Below the pieces are notes generated by a model that saw nothing but the letters and a program-made list of their open reading frames with translations, had not been told where the DNA came from and searched no databases. The translations under genes and the position numbers were made by a program. 63,912 nt of DNA from Polaromonas eurypsychrophila (lineage in GTDB: Bacteria; Pseudomonadota; Gammaproteobacteria; Burkholderiales; Burkholderiaceae_C). The DNA lies in NCBI RefSeq assembly GCF_014641715.1, contig NZ_BMIG01000016.1, positions 1 through 63,912 of the forward strand, written 5' to 3'. Positions 21,032-31,970 of the stretch are shown in pieces. Position 1 is the stretch's first letter. Each line of letters begins with the position of its first letter.

Positions 21032-22231
21032 ATGCCCCGTCATCCCGAGCCACGCACGCACGCCTCCGGCTGGACTCGGCGCCAGTCGCTGCGCTACATC
21101 ACAGCAGGCGCCATGGGTCTGGTCGGCTTGCCGCGCGCCCACCCGGCGCCAGCTTCACCGTCCCCACCACGCACCCGCTTGCGGCTGATCGGCGAGGCGC
21201 GTTTGCCACACCGGTTTCAATTTCAGGGAAGCACCGTCGGCGGCTTGTCGGGCATTGATTACGACGACGCCAGCGGCCTGTTTTACCTGCTCAGCGACGA
21301 CGGTTCGTCTATCAACCCGGCGCGTTTTTACACCGCGAATATCGCCATGGAAACCCGTCATCTCGGGGAACCCGAACTCCGAAGCGTGACTTTTTTGCGC
21401 CAGGCCGATGGCAGCACTTACCCGGCTGCGCTGCGGGGCATCGACGTGCCCGATCCGGAGGCCATGCGTTGGCGCGCGGCCAGCCAGAGCCTGTTCTGGA
21501 CCAGCGAGGGCCATGTGTTGACGGGTGCCGCACCAGCGCTGCGAGAAAGCCGTGCCGACGGGACGCTGGTGCGCGAATTTGCGCTGCCGCCGATGTTTGA
21601 CTTTCAATTGAACCAGGGGCCGCGCATCAACCGCACACTGGAAGGCCTGGCTCTGAGCCCCGACGGCAAGCGTGCTTGGATTGCCATGGAAGCGGCCTTG
21701 CGCCAGGACGGCCCGGTCCCGACGGTGCAGGCCGACGGCGGGCCTTGCCGGTTCACCGAAATCGATCTGTCCAGCGGCAACATCCTGCGGCAAATTGCCT
21801 ATGTTCCCGATGCCGTTCCGGGCGCGCCGGTGCCGCCCGCCACCCAGGCCGACAACGGCGTGACCGAGATCCTGATGCTAGATGCACAGCGCATGCTGGT
21901 GCTTGAGCGGGCCTATATGGCCGGACATGGGCCCACCACCGGCAATTCGCTGCGCCTGTACCTGATTGACACGCGGCTTGGCTCGGACACCCTGGGCCTG
22001 CCAACGCTGCGGCCGGATATTTACCAGCCGGTGGCCAAAGTACTGCTGGCCGACTTTTCGGCGTTCACAGGCGCAGGCGCCGGACCCCGGCTTGATCGCC
22101 TCGACAATACGGAAGGCATGTGCTGGGGGCCACGGCTTGCCAACGGCGCCCGCAGCCTGCATGTCATAAGCGACGACAATTTCAGTTCGCGGCAAATCAC
22201 GCAATGGCTGGCCTTTGAATTTTTTGACTGA
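21032..22231 (+). CDS. Exported phytase-like esterase-domain protein
   Basis: The 399-residue protein has a Tat-like N-terminus (TRRQSLRYITAGAMGLVGLP) followed by an Ala/Pro stretch. The mature part fits the 'esterase-like activity of phytase' family, with conserved blocks GLSGIDYDDASGLFYLLSDD, EAMRW, FWTSEGH, NRTLEGLALSPDGK, and DNTEGMCWGP near the end. This family folds as a beta-propeller and is usually periplasmic or secreted; substrates are poorly known. It ends six bases before proC. Confidence 0.82.
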   Translation: MPRHPEPRTHASGWTRRQSLRYITAGAMGLVGLPRAHPAPASPSPPRTRLRLIGEARLPHRFQFQGSTVGGLSGIDYDDASGLFYLLSDDGSSINPARFYTANIAMETRHLGEPELRSVTFLRQADGSTYPAALRGIDVPDPEAMRWRAASQSLFWTSEGHVLTGAAPALRESRADGTLVREFALPPMFDFQLNQGPRINRTLEGLALSPDGKRAWIAMEAALRQDGPVPTVQADGGPCRFTEIDLSSGNILRQIAYVPDAVPGAPVPPATQADNGVTEILMLDAQRMLVLERAYMAGHGPTTGNSLRLYLIDTRLGSDTLGLPTLRPDIYQPVAKVLLADFSAFTGAGAGPRLDRLDNTEGMCWGPRLANGARSLHVISDDNFSSRQITQWLAFEFFD

Positions 22232-22236
22232 GTACC

Positions 22237-23079
22237 ATGACTTCACCACTGCGCACAGAAACAACAGCCTATGGCATCGCCTTCATAGGCGGCGGCAACA
22301 TGGCCAGCGCCATCATTGGCGGCCTGCGTAAGCAAGGCATGCCCGCCAGCCAGATTCAGATCGTCGAACCGTGGGCTGAGCAGCGCGCCAAACTCGACGC
22401 GGAATTCGGCATCACGGCACAGGCAGAACCCGGCGCCACACTGTCCTCGGCTGGCCTGGTGGTGTGGGCCGTCAAGCCCCAGACCTTCAGGCAGGCCGCG
22501 CTGCAGGCTGGGCCACACACCGGTCACGCGCTGCACCTGAGCGTGGCGGCCGGTATCCGCTCGGGCAGCATCGCCGGATGGCTGGGCACTGAACGCATCG
22601 TGCGCGCCATGCCCAACACCCCGGCGCTGGTTGGCAAGGGCATGACTGCCCTCTTCGCCCGCCCGGCGGTCACGGCAGCGGACCAGCTGGCGGTCGAGCG
22701 TGTGATCCAGACCACCGGCGAGTACCTGTGGCTGGCGCAGGAAGAAGCGCTTGATGCCGTGACCGCCCTGTCGGGATCGGGTCCGGCCTATGTGTTTTAT
22801 TTCATCGAGGCCATGGTGCAGGCAGGCACCGAGATGGGCCTGAGCCGCGCGCAGGCGCACCAGCTGGCGGTCGAAACTTTTGTCGGCGCGTCGGCGCTAG
22901 CAAAAGCATCGAGCGAGCCCCTCGAAACCCTGCGTGAGCGCGTGACGTCCAAAGGCGGCACCACCTACGCCGCGCTGACCGCCATGGAACAGGCCGGCAT
23001 GAAACAGCACTTCAAACACGCCATGCACGCAGCCCGGCAGCGCGCTGCGAAGCTTGGCGATGAGTTTGGTGCTGACTGA
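22237..23079 (+). CDS. proC: Pyrroline-5-carboxylate reductase
   Basis: The 280-residue protein has the Rossmann NAD(P) motif (IAFIGGGNMASAIIGGL) and the family signature (VTALSGSGPAYVFYFIEAM). The C-terminal dimer region contains LRERVTSKGGTTYAAL. It performs the last step of proline synthesis, reducing pyrroline-5-carboxylate to proline. It closely follows the phytase-like gene. Confidence 0.96.
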   Translation: MTSPLRTETTAYGIAFIGGGNMASAIIGGLRKQGMPASQIQIVEPWAEQRAKLDAEFGITAQAEPGATLSSAGLVVWAVKPQTFRQAALQAGPHTGHALHLSVAAGIRSGSIAGWLGTERIVRAMPNTPALVGKGMTALFARPAVTAADQLAVERVIQTTGEYLWLAQEEALDAVTALSGSGPAYVFYFIEAMVQAGTEMGLSRAQAHQLAVETFVGASALAKASSEPLETLRERVTSKGGTTYAALTAMEQAGMKQHFKHAMHAARQRAAKLGDEFGAD

Positions 23080-23127
23080 GATTTATGAATGAAAAGTGGC
23101 CTCAGCCCATATTCAGCGGGCGTGACC

Positions 23128-23145
23128 AGCTATATTTTTTGTAGC
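23128..23145. repeat. AGCTAT...GTAGC palindromic repeat
   Basis: AGCTATATTTTTTGTAGC is one of several similar short palindromes in this window, here between proC and ubiA. The arms are GCTA(T) and (G)TAGC around an AT-rich centre. I associate this family with Comamonadaceae genomes. Confidence 0.5.
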
Positions 23146-23170
23146 AAAACTGCTTGACGCGTGTTTGAAT

Positions 23171-24034
23171 CTAGCTGCGACCCAGCGCATACGACAGCGC
23201 AATGCCTGCAAACACGGTGAAGCCCAGCCAGTGATTCAGGCGAAAGGCCCTGAAACAATCGGCGCGGCCACGTTTGCGGATCAGCCAGACATGCCAGAAA
23301 GCTTGTCCGAGCGCGATGGTAATCGCTATGAAATAAATAGCGGTTTGCGCAATATCCATAAGGGCTACAGCCCAAATAGACAGGTAAACCAGGTAACTGG
23401 CCAACACCGCCGCCACATCGAAGCGGCCCAGCGTGATAGCCGAGGTTTTCATGCCAATTCTCACGTCATCGTCACGGTCCACCATGGCGTATTCGGTGTC
23501 GTAGGCAATCACCCAGAACAGGTTGCCCAGCAGCAGCAGCCCCGCCAGCGCCGGCACCCGCGACTGGACGGCGGCAAAGGCCATCGGGATGCCAAAGCTG
23601 AAAGCCACGCCAAGCACCGCTTGCGGCATCGCCACAAAACGCTTGGCATAAGGGTAAATAAGGGCCACGGCCAGCGCCGCGAAAGACCAGGCGATGGTGG
23701 TAATGTTGGTCGTGAGCACCAGGCCGAAGGCCATCAGCGCCAGCACGGCACCCAGCAGCAGCGCCTCCCCGACCGGCACCGCGCCGCGCGTGACCGGCCG
23801 CTGCGCCGTGCGTTTGACGTGGCGGTCGAAATCCCTGTCGGCAACGTCGTTGAGGCAGCATCCGGCACTGCGCATCAAGATGGTTCCCAAGGTGAACACC
23901 CCGATCAGGTGCCAGCCTGGAAAGCCATGCGATGCCACCCACAACGCCGACAGCGTGGGCCACAACAGCAGCAACCAGCCGGCCGGACGGTCCCAGCGTA
24001 TCAGTTCGAGGTAGAGGCGAAGGCGGCTTGACAC
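23171..24034 (-). CDS. ubiA: 4-hydroxybenzoate polyprenyltransferase
   Basis: The 287-residue integral membrane protein has the two Asp-rich prenyl-diphosphate/Mg motifs ([19 protein letters not shown], and [19 protein letters not shown]) and about eight hydrophobic helices. It attaches the polyprenyl tail to 4-hydroxybenzoate in ubiquinone synthesis. A copy of the GCTAT...ATAGC palindrome lies inside its coding region at 23325-23341. Confidence 0.95.
   Translation of the reverse strand: MSSRLRLYLELIRWDRPAGWLLLLWPTLSALWVASHGFPGWHLIGVFTLGTILMRSAGCCLNDVADRDFDRHVKRTAQRPVTRGAVPVGEALLLGAVLALMAFGLVLTTNITTIAWSFAALAVALIYPYAKRFVAMPQAVLGVAFSFGIPMAFAAVQSRVPALAGLLLLGNLFWVIAYDTEYAMVDRDDDVRIGMKTSAITLGRFDVAAVLASYLVYLSIWAVALMDIAQTAIYFIAITIALGQAFWHVWLIRKRGRADCFRAFRLNHWLGFTVFAGIALSYALGRS
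23325..23341. repeat. GCTAT...ATAGC palindrome inside ubiA
   Basis: GCTATGAAATAAATAGC forms a 5-bp-armed palindrome within the coding sequence of ubiA, corresponding to the hydrophobic segment around [10 protein letters not shown]. It may be a coding-region copy of the dispersed repeat or a chance match. Confidence 0.35.
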
Positions 24035-24059
24035 CCGGCGATGTTAATCGCTGCGGGGC

Positions 24060-24584
24060 TTATTCTTCCAGCAAGGAGCGCAGCATCCACGCCGTCTGCT
24101 CATGCACAGTCAGGCGCTGGGTCAGCAGGTCGGCGGTGGGCTCGTCGCTGGCTTTGTCTGCCAATGGGAAGAGTTCGCGCGCGGTGCGGGCAACAGCTTC
24201 GTGGCCCTTGACCAGGATGCGCACCATCTCCAGCGCCTGCGGTGGCTTGACCGGCACATCTGGCAGCGAGGTCAGGCGGCCGAACTCGGCGTAAGAGCCG
24301 GGCGCGTGATAACCGAGCGAACGGATGCGTTCAGCCACCGGGTCCACCGCATTCCACAACTCGGTGTACTGGGTCATGAACATCACGTGCAGCGTGTTGA
24401 ACATCGGGCCAGTCACATTCCAGTGGAAATTGTGCGTGGTCAGGTAGAGCGTATAGGTATCAGCCAGCAGGCGGCTCAGTCCCTGCGTGATGGCGGCACG
24501 GTCTTTTTCACTGATCCCGATGTTGATGGGCGGTGCGCCGGTGCGGCTCACGGGCGAAGCTTTTTTGGGAGCAGATTTGGCCAT
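24060..24584 (-). CDS. dps: Dps-family DNA-protecting ferritin
   Basis: The 174-residue protein carries the Dps signature with ferroxidase residues, [19 protein letters not shown] followed by [18 protein letters not shown]. The N-terminus is basic ([19 protein letters not shown]), as in DNA-binding Dps proteins. It forms a dodecamer that oxidises and stores iron with peroxide. It lies immediately downstream of oxyR on the same strand, so OxyR control is likely but not shown. Confidence 0.93.
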   Translation of the reverse strand: MAKSAPKKASPVSRTGAPPINIGISEKDRAAITQGLSRLLADTYTLYLTTHNFHWNVTGPMFNTLHVMFMTQYTELWNAVDPVAERIRSLGYHAPGSYAEFGRLTSLPDVPVKPPQALEMVRILVKGHEAVARTARELFPLADKASDEPTADLLTQRLTVHEQTAWMLRSLLEE

Positions 24585-24698
24585 GGAAAATTCCTTTAAG
24601 TGACTTCAGGTTTTACTCTAAGCAATCAGGGGGCACGATGCAACAGTCAAACTGTATCGCCTTGATAGACATCACGAAACACCGGAACAGGCAGGTGT

Positions 24699-25682
24699 TC
24701 AGGACAGACGCGACACGCCCGGCAGTTCGCAGGCATAAATCGCGTTGCGCAAGGCCGCGATGGCCTCATAACGCGTGAAGCTGCGGCGCCAGGCCAGCAC
24801 CACGCGCCGTGTTGGCACATGGCCTTCAAAGGGCAGGTACTTGATATAGGAGGGCAACTCCGGGACTTGCTTGCTTTTGGACTTTGGCGGAGGTTTTGTG
24901 GGTGTGGCGGGTAAAAAGGCGTCTTTGGGCACACTCAGACGCGGCACCAGCGTCACCCCCATGCCGGCAGCCACCATGTGTTTGATGGTCTCCAGCGACG
25001 AGCCTTCAAAACTCTTGCGTATGCCTTCGGCATTGCTGGAAAAACGTGCAAACTCCGGACAGACCTCCAGCACATGGTCGCGAAAACAATGGCCGGTGCC
25101 CAGCAACAGCATGGTCTCTTTTTTCAGCTCGTCCGCGGTGATGCTGGTGCGCGCCGCCAGCGCATGGTTGCTCGGCACGGCCGCCATGAAGGGCTCGTCG
25201 TACAGCGGTGCAATCGCAAGGTTGGTGTCCGGAAACGGCTCAGCCAGGATCGCGCAGTCAATCTCGCCGGTACGCAGCTCTTCAAGCAGCTTGACAGTGA
25301 GATTTTCCTGAAGCATCAGCGGCATCTGCGGTGTGAGCGCAATCGCCTGGCGCACCAGATCGGGCAACAAATAAGGGCCGATAGTGTGGATCACGCCCAG
25401 GCGCAAGGCGCCAGCCAGCGGGTCCTTGCCGCGCTTGGCGATCTCGCGGATGCTGTCGGCCTGCTCCAGCACGCTCTGCGCCTGCCGCACGATCTCCTCG
25501 CCCAGCGGTGTCACCGTGATTTCGTTTGCGTTGCGCTCGAACAGCTTGACCTGCAGCTCTTCCTCAAGCTTCTTGATCGCCACGCTGAGCGTCGGTTGCG
25601 ACACATGGCAAGCCTCTGCGCCCTTGCCGAAGTGTTTTTCCCGGGCGACGGCCACGATGTATTTGAGTTCGGTCAGCGTCAT
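24699..25682 (-). CDS. oxyR: Hydrogen peroxide-responsive regulator OxyR
   Basis: Starting at the ATG complementary to 25680-25682 the protein has 327 residues; the longer open frame upstream is not LysR-like. The N-terminal LysR helix-turn-helix reads EACHVSQPTLSVAIKKLEEE. The redox pair is visible in GHCFRDHVLEVCPEF, two cysteines nine positions apart, as in E. coli OxyR C199/C208. The C-terminus carries a Lys/Pro-rich insertion (TPTKPPPKSKSK). It lies downstream of recG and a membrane protein, and upstream of dps. Confidence 0.94.
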   Translation of the reverse strand: MTLTELKYIVAVAREKHFGKGAEACHVSQPTLSVAIKKLEEELQVKLFERNANEITVTPLGEEIVRQAQSVLEQADSIREIAKRGKDPLAGALRLGVIHTIGPYLLPDLVRQAIALTPQMPLMLQENLTVKLLEELRTGEIDCAILAEPFPDTNLAIAPLYDEPFMAAVPSNHALAARTSITADELKKETMLLLGTGHCFRDHVLEVCPEFARFSSNAEGIRKSFEGSSLETIKHMVAAGMGVTLVPRLSVPKDAFLPATPTKPPPKSKSKQVPELPSYIKYLPFEGHVPTRRVVLAWRRSFTRYEAIAALRNAIYACELPGVSRLS

Positions 25683-25740
25683 GGACCTATTGTCAGGCTT
25701 TTCCCTGAGATGGCGCCAGCGCGAGCCGCTGCCGCCCTGC

Positions 25741-26244
25741 CTATTCGAGCTTTTTATCCTCGCTTTTGGCTTCAGCCATGGCCTCGGGTTCAAGTTTTTC
25801 AGCGGAGGTATTGAGCCGGATAAAAACACCCCAGCCCGCCAGCAGAACGCCCACGGAGACCAGGAAAGCCGCCACGCTGGCGAGCTGGGAAGGGTCGTCG
25901 TGAAGCGCCTTGAAGGTGGCGACCAGCCCCTCCACGGCGAGCGCAATGACGATCACCACCAGAAAACGCGACAGGTAGCGGCGCACGCGCGTGGGCGCAC
26001 TGACCTGTACTTCGCGAATCACCTCTTCCTCGACAATCGTTTGCGCAATCTGCAACGCCACCACCGCCACAGCGATCAGGCCAATCGCCTCAATGATCCC
26101 CTGTGCGGCCGCGGCATTAAGACCGCCAGCCAGCGCTTCCCAGCCGGTGCGTGCTGCGATGACCACGATCAGCAGGGATGCGACGGCAAAAAGAACAGCG
26201 ATCAGCGCGTGGATGGAAGCAAACAGGCGCAGGAGTATTTTCAT
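25741..26244 (-). CDS. Small polytopic membrane protein, unknown function
   Basis: The 167-residue protein starts at MKILLRLFASIHALIAVLFA. An upstream in-frame ATG also exists; neither has a clear ribosome binding site. About four hydrophobic helices are visible: near 8-28, 45-70, 90-110 and 125-145. An acidic/basic cytosolic tail (AEAKSEDKKLE) follows. I do not recognise the family. It sits between recG and oxyR on the same strand with 50-60-base spacers, so it is probably part of their transcript. Confidence 0.65.
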   Translation of the reverse strand: MKILLRLFASIHALIAVLFAVASLLIVVIAARTGWEALAGGLNAAAAQGIIEAIGLIAVAVVALQIAQTIVEEEVIREVQVSAPTRVRRYLSRFLVVIVIALAVEGLVATFKALHDDPSQLASVAAFLVSVGVLLAGWGVFIRLNTSAEKLEPEAMAEAKSEDKKLE

Positions 26245-26294
26245 CAGGAGATAGTAGCAGCGCAGCATGGCCGCCGCCAACCTGAAACGCCCGA

Positions 26295-28427
26295 TCAGGC
26301 CTTCAAGAACTCCGCCTTCCCGCCCAGCCACCGCAGGATATGCCGGTGCGTCAGATCCGGGTATTTGTCCAGCATCACCGGCGCCAACGTCCGCGCCCAG
26401 GTCAGCAGCTCGGTGTCCGTCGCCAGGTCGGCAAAACGCAGCAGTGGGGCGCCCGACTGCCGCGCACCCAAAAACTCGCCCGGCCCGCGAATCTCCAGGT
26501 CGCGCCGGGCGATTTCGAAACCATCCTGTGTTTCCACCATGGCCCTGAGCCGGGCGCGTGCGGTTTCGCCCAGGCGCGGCGCCTCGCCCGTCGAATACAG
26601 CAAAACGCAGGCGGACGCCGACGCACCGCGCCCGACACGGCCACGCAACTGGTGCAATTGGCTCAGGCCGAAACGCTCGGCGTGTTCGATCACCATCAGC
26701 GAGGCATTGGGCACGTCGACGCCGACCTCGATCACCGTGGTGCTGACCAGCACGCCCACCTGGCCGCTGGTGAACAGCGCCATGACCGCCTTCTTCTCCG
26801 CCACCGGCATGCGTGAATGCAGCAGGCCGACCTGCGTGCCGGGCAGCGCCGCGTTCAAGGCCTCATGCGTTTGTGTCGCGTTGATCAGGTCCACCGACTC
26901 GCTTTCCTCGATCAGCGGACAGACCCAGTAGACCTGCCGGCCGTCTAGAAGCTGGCCGCGTATACGTTCGACCACCTCGTCGCGCCTGGCCTCGGCAACC
27001 ACCTTGGTGACGATGGGCGTGCGCCCCGGCGGCAGCTCATCAATCATCGAAACATCGAGGTCGGCGTAGTAACTCATGGCCAGGGTGCGCGGGATCGGCG
27101 TGGCGGTCATCATCAGCAGATGCGGCTCTTCGCCCCCTTCGGTCATTTTGCTTCGCAGCGCCAGCCGCTGCGCCACGCCGAAGCGGTGTTGCTCGTCGAT
27201 AATGGCCAGCGCCAGATTCTTGAAAATCACCTTGTCCTGGATTACCGCATGGGTGCCAACCACCAGTCCGGCTGCGCCGCTTGCTATCAGGGCCAGCGCC
27301 TCGCGCCGCTCTTTCGCTTTCTGGCTGCCGGTCAGCCAGGCGGTCTGTATGCCCAGCGGTTCCAGCCAGCCGATCAGCTTTCGAAAGTGCTGCTCGGCCA
27401 GGATCTCAGTCGGTGCCATCAGTGCGCATTGCCAGCCGGCGTCCATGCAGCGCGCCGCCGCAAGCGCCGCCACCACGGTTTTGCCGGAGCCGACATCACC
27501 CTGAAGCAACCGGTGCATGGGCAGGTTTTTCTGCAGGTCGGCTGCGATCTCGGCGCCGACGCGTTGCTGCGCCGCCGTCAATCGGAAAGGCAGGCGTTCC
27601 AGCAATTGCGCCTGCAGCGTGCACTGGGGGCCGCGCATCGCGGGTGGCACCAGCGCCGGCGCCCGCATGGCGGCACGCACACGGCGTGCCTGCAATTGCG
27701 ACAGTTGCTGGGCCAGCAACTCCTCCGCCTTGAGCCGCTGCCAGGCCGGATGGCTGCGATTTTCCAGCGTGGCCAGCATCACCTCAGGAGGGGGTTGATG
27801 CAAAAATGATAGCGCCTGAATCAGGCTGGACAAGGGCTGAGGCAGGTTCTTATTAAGAAATTCCTCAGGAATTGTCTCTGACAGGTCGGCGCGGGACAAA
27901 CCACCGAGCACCGCCTTGCGCAAATAGGCCTGCGGCAGGCCGGCGACCGTGGGATAGACCGGCGTCAGCGCCGTGGCGAGCTCGCCACCGGCGACCCGAA
28001 AGCCCGGATGCACCATCTCGCGGCTGACAAAACCACCGCGGATTTCGCCACGCACCCGCACCCGCGCGCCCACGCTCAGGGTCTTCTGGTGCGAGGGGTA
28101 AAAATTGATGAAGCGCAACACACAGGTGTCGCTGCCGTCGTCCACCGTCACACGCAATTGCCGGCGCGGCCGAAAGGCCACTTCACTGTGCGTGACTTGG
28201 GCCTCGATCTGCACCATGTCGCCGTCACGCGCGTCGAGCAGCCGGGTGATGCGGGTCTCGTCCTCATAACGCAACGGCAAGTGCAGCGCCAAATCGATGT
28301 CGCGCCGCAGACCCAACTTTTCCAACGCTTTTTGCGGCTGCGATTTGGACAGCGCAGCCGCAGCGGCGCCTGCCACAGCAGGCAGCGCCTTGCGGGGAGA
28401 AGCAGCTGGAATAGACCGGGTAGGCAT
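26295..28427 (-). CDS. recG: ATP-dependent DNA helicase RecG
   Basis: The 710-residue protein has the N-terminal wedge/OB domain (about 20-200) and a superfamily 2 helicase core. Walker A is LLQGDVGSGKTVVAALAA, motif II is AIIDEQHRFGVAQR and motif III is LMMTATPIPRTLAMSYY. Motif VI is in HQLRGRVGRGASASACVLLY. RecG remodels stalled forks and Holliday junctions. The order recG, orf, oxyR reads leftward. Confidence 0.97.
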   Translation of the reverse strand: MPTRSIPAASPRKALPAVAGAAAAALSKSQPQKALEKLGLRRDIDLALHLPLRYEDETRITRLLDARDGDMVQIEAQVTHSEVAFRPRRQLRVTVDDGSDTCVLRFINFYPSHQKTLSVGARVRVRGEIRGGFVSREMVHPGFRVAGGELATALTPVYPTVAGLPQAYLRKAVLGGLSRADLSETIPEEFLNKNLPQPLSSLIQALSFLHQPPPEVMLATLENRSHPAWQRLKAEELLAQQLSQLQARRVRAAMRAPALVPPAMRGPQCTLQAQLLERLPFRLTAAQQRVGAEIAADLQKNLPMHRLLQGDVGSGKTVVAALAAARCMDAGWQCALMAPTEILAEQHFRKLIGWLEPLGIQTAWLTGSQKAKERREALALIASGAAGLVVGTHAVIQDKVIFKNLALAIIDEQHRFGVAQRLALRSKMTEGGEEPHLLMMTATPIPRTLAMSYYADLDVSMIDELPPGRTPIVTKVVAEARRDEVVERIRGQLLDGRQVYWVCPLIEESESVDLINATQTHEALNAALPGTQVGLLHSRMPVAEKKAVMALFTSGQVGVLVSTTVIEVGVDVPNASLMVIEHAERFGLSQLHQLRGRVGRGASASACVLLYSTGEAPRLGETARARLRAMVETQDGFEIARRDLEIRGPGEFLGARQSGAPLLRFADLATDTELLTWARTLAPVMLDKYPDLTHRHILRWLGGKAEFLKA

Positions 28428-28683
28428 GGGACAATTGTGCCGTCACCTGAAAACCGCAGTTGACCGCTTGCAAACTTCCAACAAGCCACTTGAATACCAC
28501 TTTTCTCCTTTTCGTTGGCACTTACCTTGTAGGTGACAGCGCTATGCACCCGATTGCGCCACCCGCACAGCGCCATGCGGCGTTGCTCCGCCTTGTGGGC
28601 AACAGCCCCCTGCGTTGTCGCGTCTTGCCTGGCATCGCGCGGGCGGCACACTCGGGCGCATCCAACTGCGATTTCCAGATTTT

Positions 28684-30896
<2,213 letters not shown>

Positions 30897-30920
30897 ACCT
30901 CTTGAACATCAGGACGATTC

Positions 30921-31928
30921 ATGCAATACCGTCGACTTGGCAGCAGCAACCTGAAAGTGTCCACCCTGTGTCTGGGCACCATGATGTTCGGCCAGCAAAC
31001 CGCTGACGACGAAGCCGCCCGCATCGTCGCTTCGGCCAAAGACCACGGCATCAATTTCATCGACACCGCCGACGTTTACAACGAAGGCGCGTCCGAAACC
31101 CTGCTGGGCAAATTGCTGGCCGGACAGCGTGACCACTGGGTACTGGCCAGCAAACTCGGCAACAAGGCGGGCCAGGGCATCAACCAGGCGCATTACTCAC
31201 GCAGCTGGATCATGCGGCAGACCGACGCCATGCTGGCGCGTCTCGGTACCGACTATCTGGACATCCTTTACCTGCACCGCGATTTCCATGGCGAAAACCT
31301 CGAGGAGGCGGTACGCGCGGTCGGCGATCTGATCCGCGCGGGCAAAATCCGCAGCTTCGGCCTGTCCAACTTTCGCGGCTGGCGCATCGCCGAGATCATG
31401 CGAATCTGCGGCGCGACCGGCGTTGCGCAACCGGTGGTCTGCCAGCCCTACTACAACCTGCTCAACCGCGGCCCCGAGGTCGATATCCTGCCGGCCTGCG
31501 GCCACTACGGTATCGGTGTCGTACCCTACAGCCCGCTGGCGCGCGGTGTGCTCACCGGAAAGTACTCGCCGGGCCAGCCGCCAGCGCAGGACACGCGCGC
31601 CGGCAGTGGCGACAAACGCATTCTGGAAACCGAATTCCGCGAAGAGTCGCTGTTGATTGCGCAGAAGATCAAGGCACGCTGCGAAGGCAAAGGCTGGGTG
31701 CCGGGCCAGTTTGCCGCCGCCTGGGTGCTGGCCAACCCGCTGGTTAGCTCGGTCATCGCCGGGCCGCGCCTGTTGTCCCACCTGGAAGATGTGTACGGCG
31801 CGGTGAACCTGGTGCTGGATGCCGAAGACGAAGCCTTCGTCAACGCGCTCGTCATTCCGGGCCACGCATCAACCCACGGCTACAACGACCCCAGCTACCC
31901 TTTCTACGGCCGCCCGGTGCCTGGCTGA
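30921..31928 (+). CDS. Aldo/keto reductase
   Basis: The 335-residue protein is an AKR TIM barrel. The catalytic tetrad is visible as Asp and Tyr in FIDTADVYNEGASETLLG, Lys in VLASKLGN and His in DILYLHRDFHG. NADP-binding positions lie in the C-terminal AAWVLANPLVSSVIAGP. The substrate is unknown. The last 16-20 codons (STHGYNDPSYPFYGRP) are repeated in altered form 1.3 kb downstream, after the Nudix-like gene. Confidence 0.92.
   Translation: MQYRRLGSSNLKVSTLCLGTMMFGQQTADDEAARIVASAKDHGINFIDTADVYNEGASETLLGKLLAGQRDHWVLASKLGNKAGQGINQAHYSRSWIMRQTDAMLARLGTDYLDILYLHRDFHGENLEEAVRAVGDLIRAGKIRSFGLSNFRGWRIAEIMRICGATGVAQPVVCQPYYNLLNRGPEVDILPACGHYGIGVVPYSPLARGVLTGKYSPGQPPAQDTRAGSGDKRILETEFREESLLIAQKIKARCEGKGWVPGQFAAAWVLANPLVSSVIAGPRLLSHLEDVYGAVNLVLDAEDEAFVNALVIPGHASTHGYNDPSYPFYGRPVPG
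31868..31915 (+). repeat. Direct repeat copy 1: 3' end of aldo/keto reductase
   Basis: This stretch encodes STHGYNDPSYPFYG at the end of the intact reductase. It matches 33194-33241, which encodes STHGFNDPSYPFFG, with only a few base differences. The pair brackets the Nudix-like gene. Confidence 0.75.
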
Positions 31929-31970
31929 CCGCGCCCGCCGCCCTTTTTCTCTGCCTCTAGAAAAAATGCC

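Noticed and set aside
25384..26931. A 515-codon open frame on the plus strand
   Set aside because: It runs antisense across oxyR, the membrane protein gene and recG. Its composition is that of a shadow frame.
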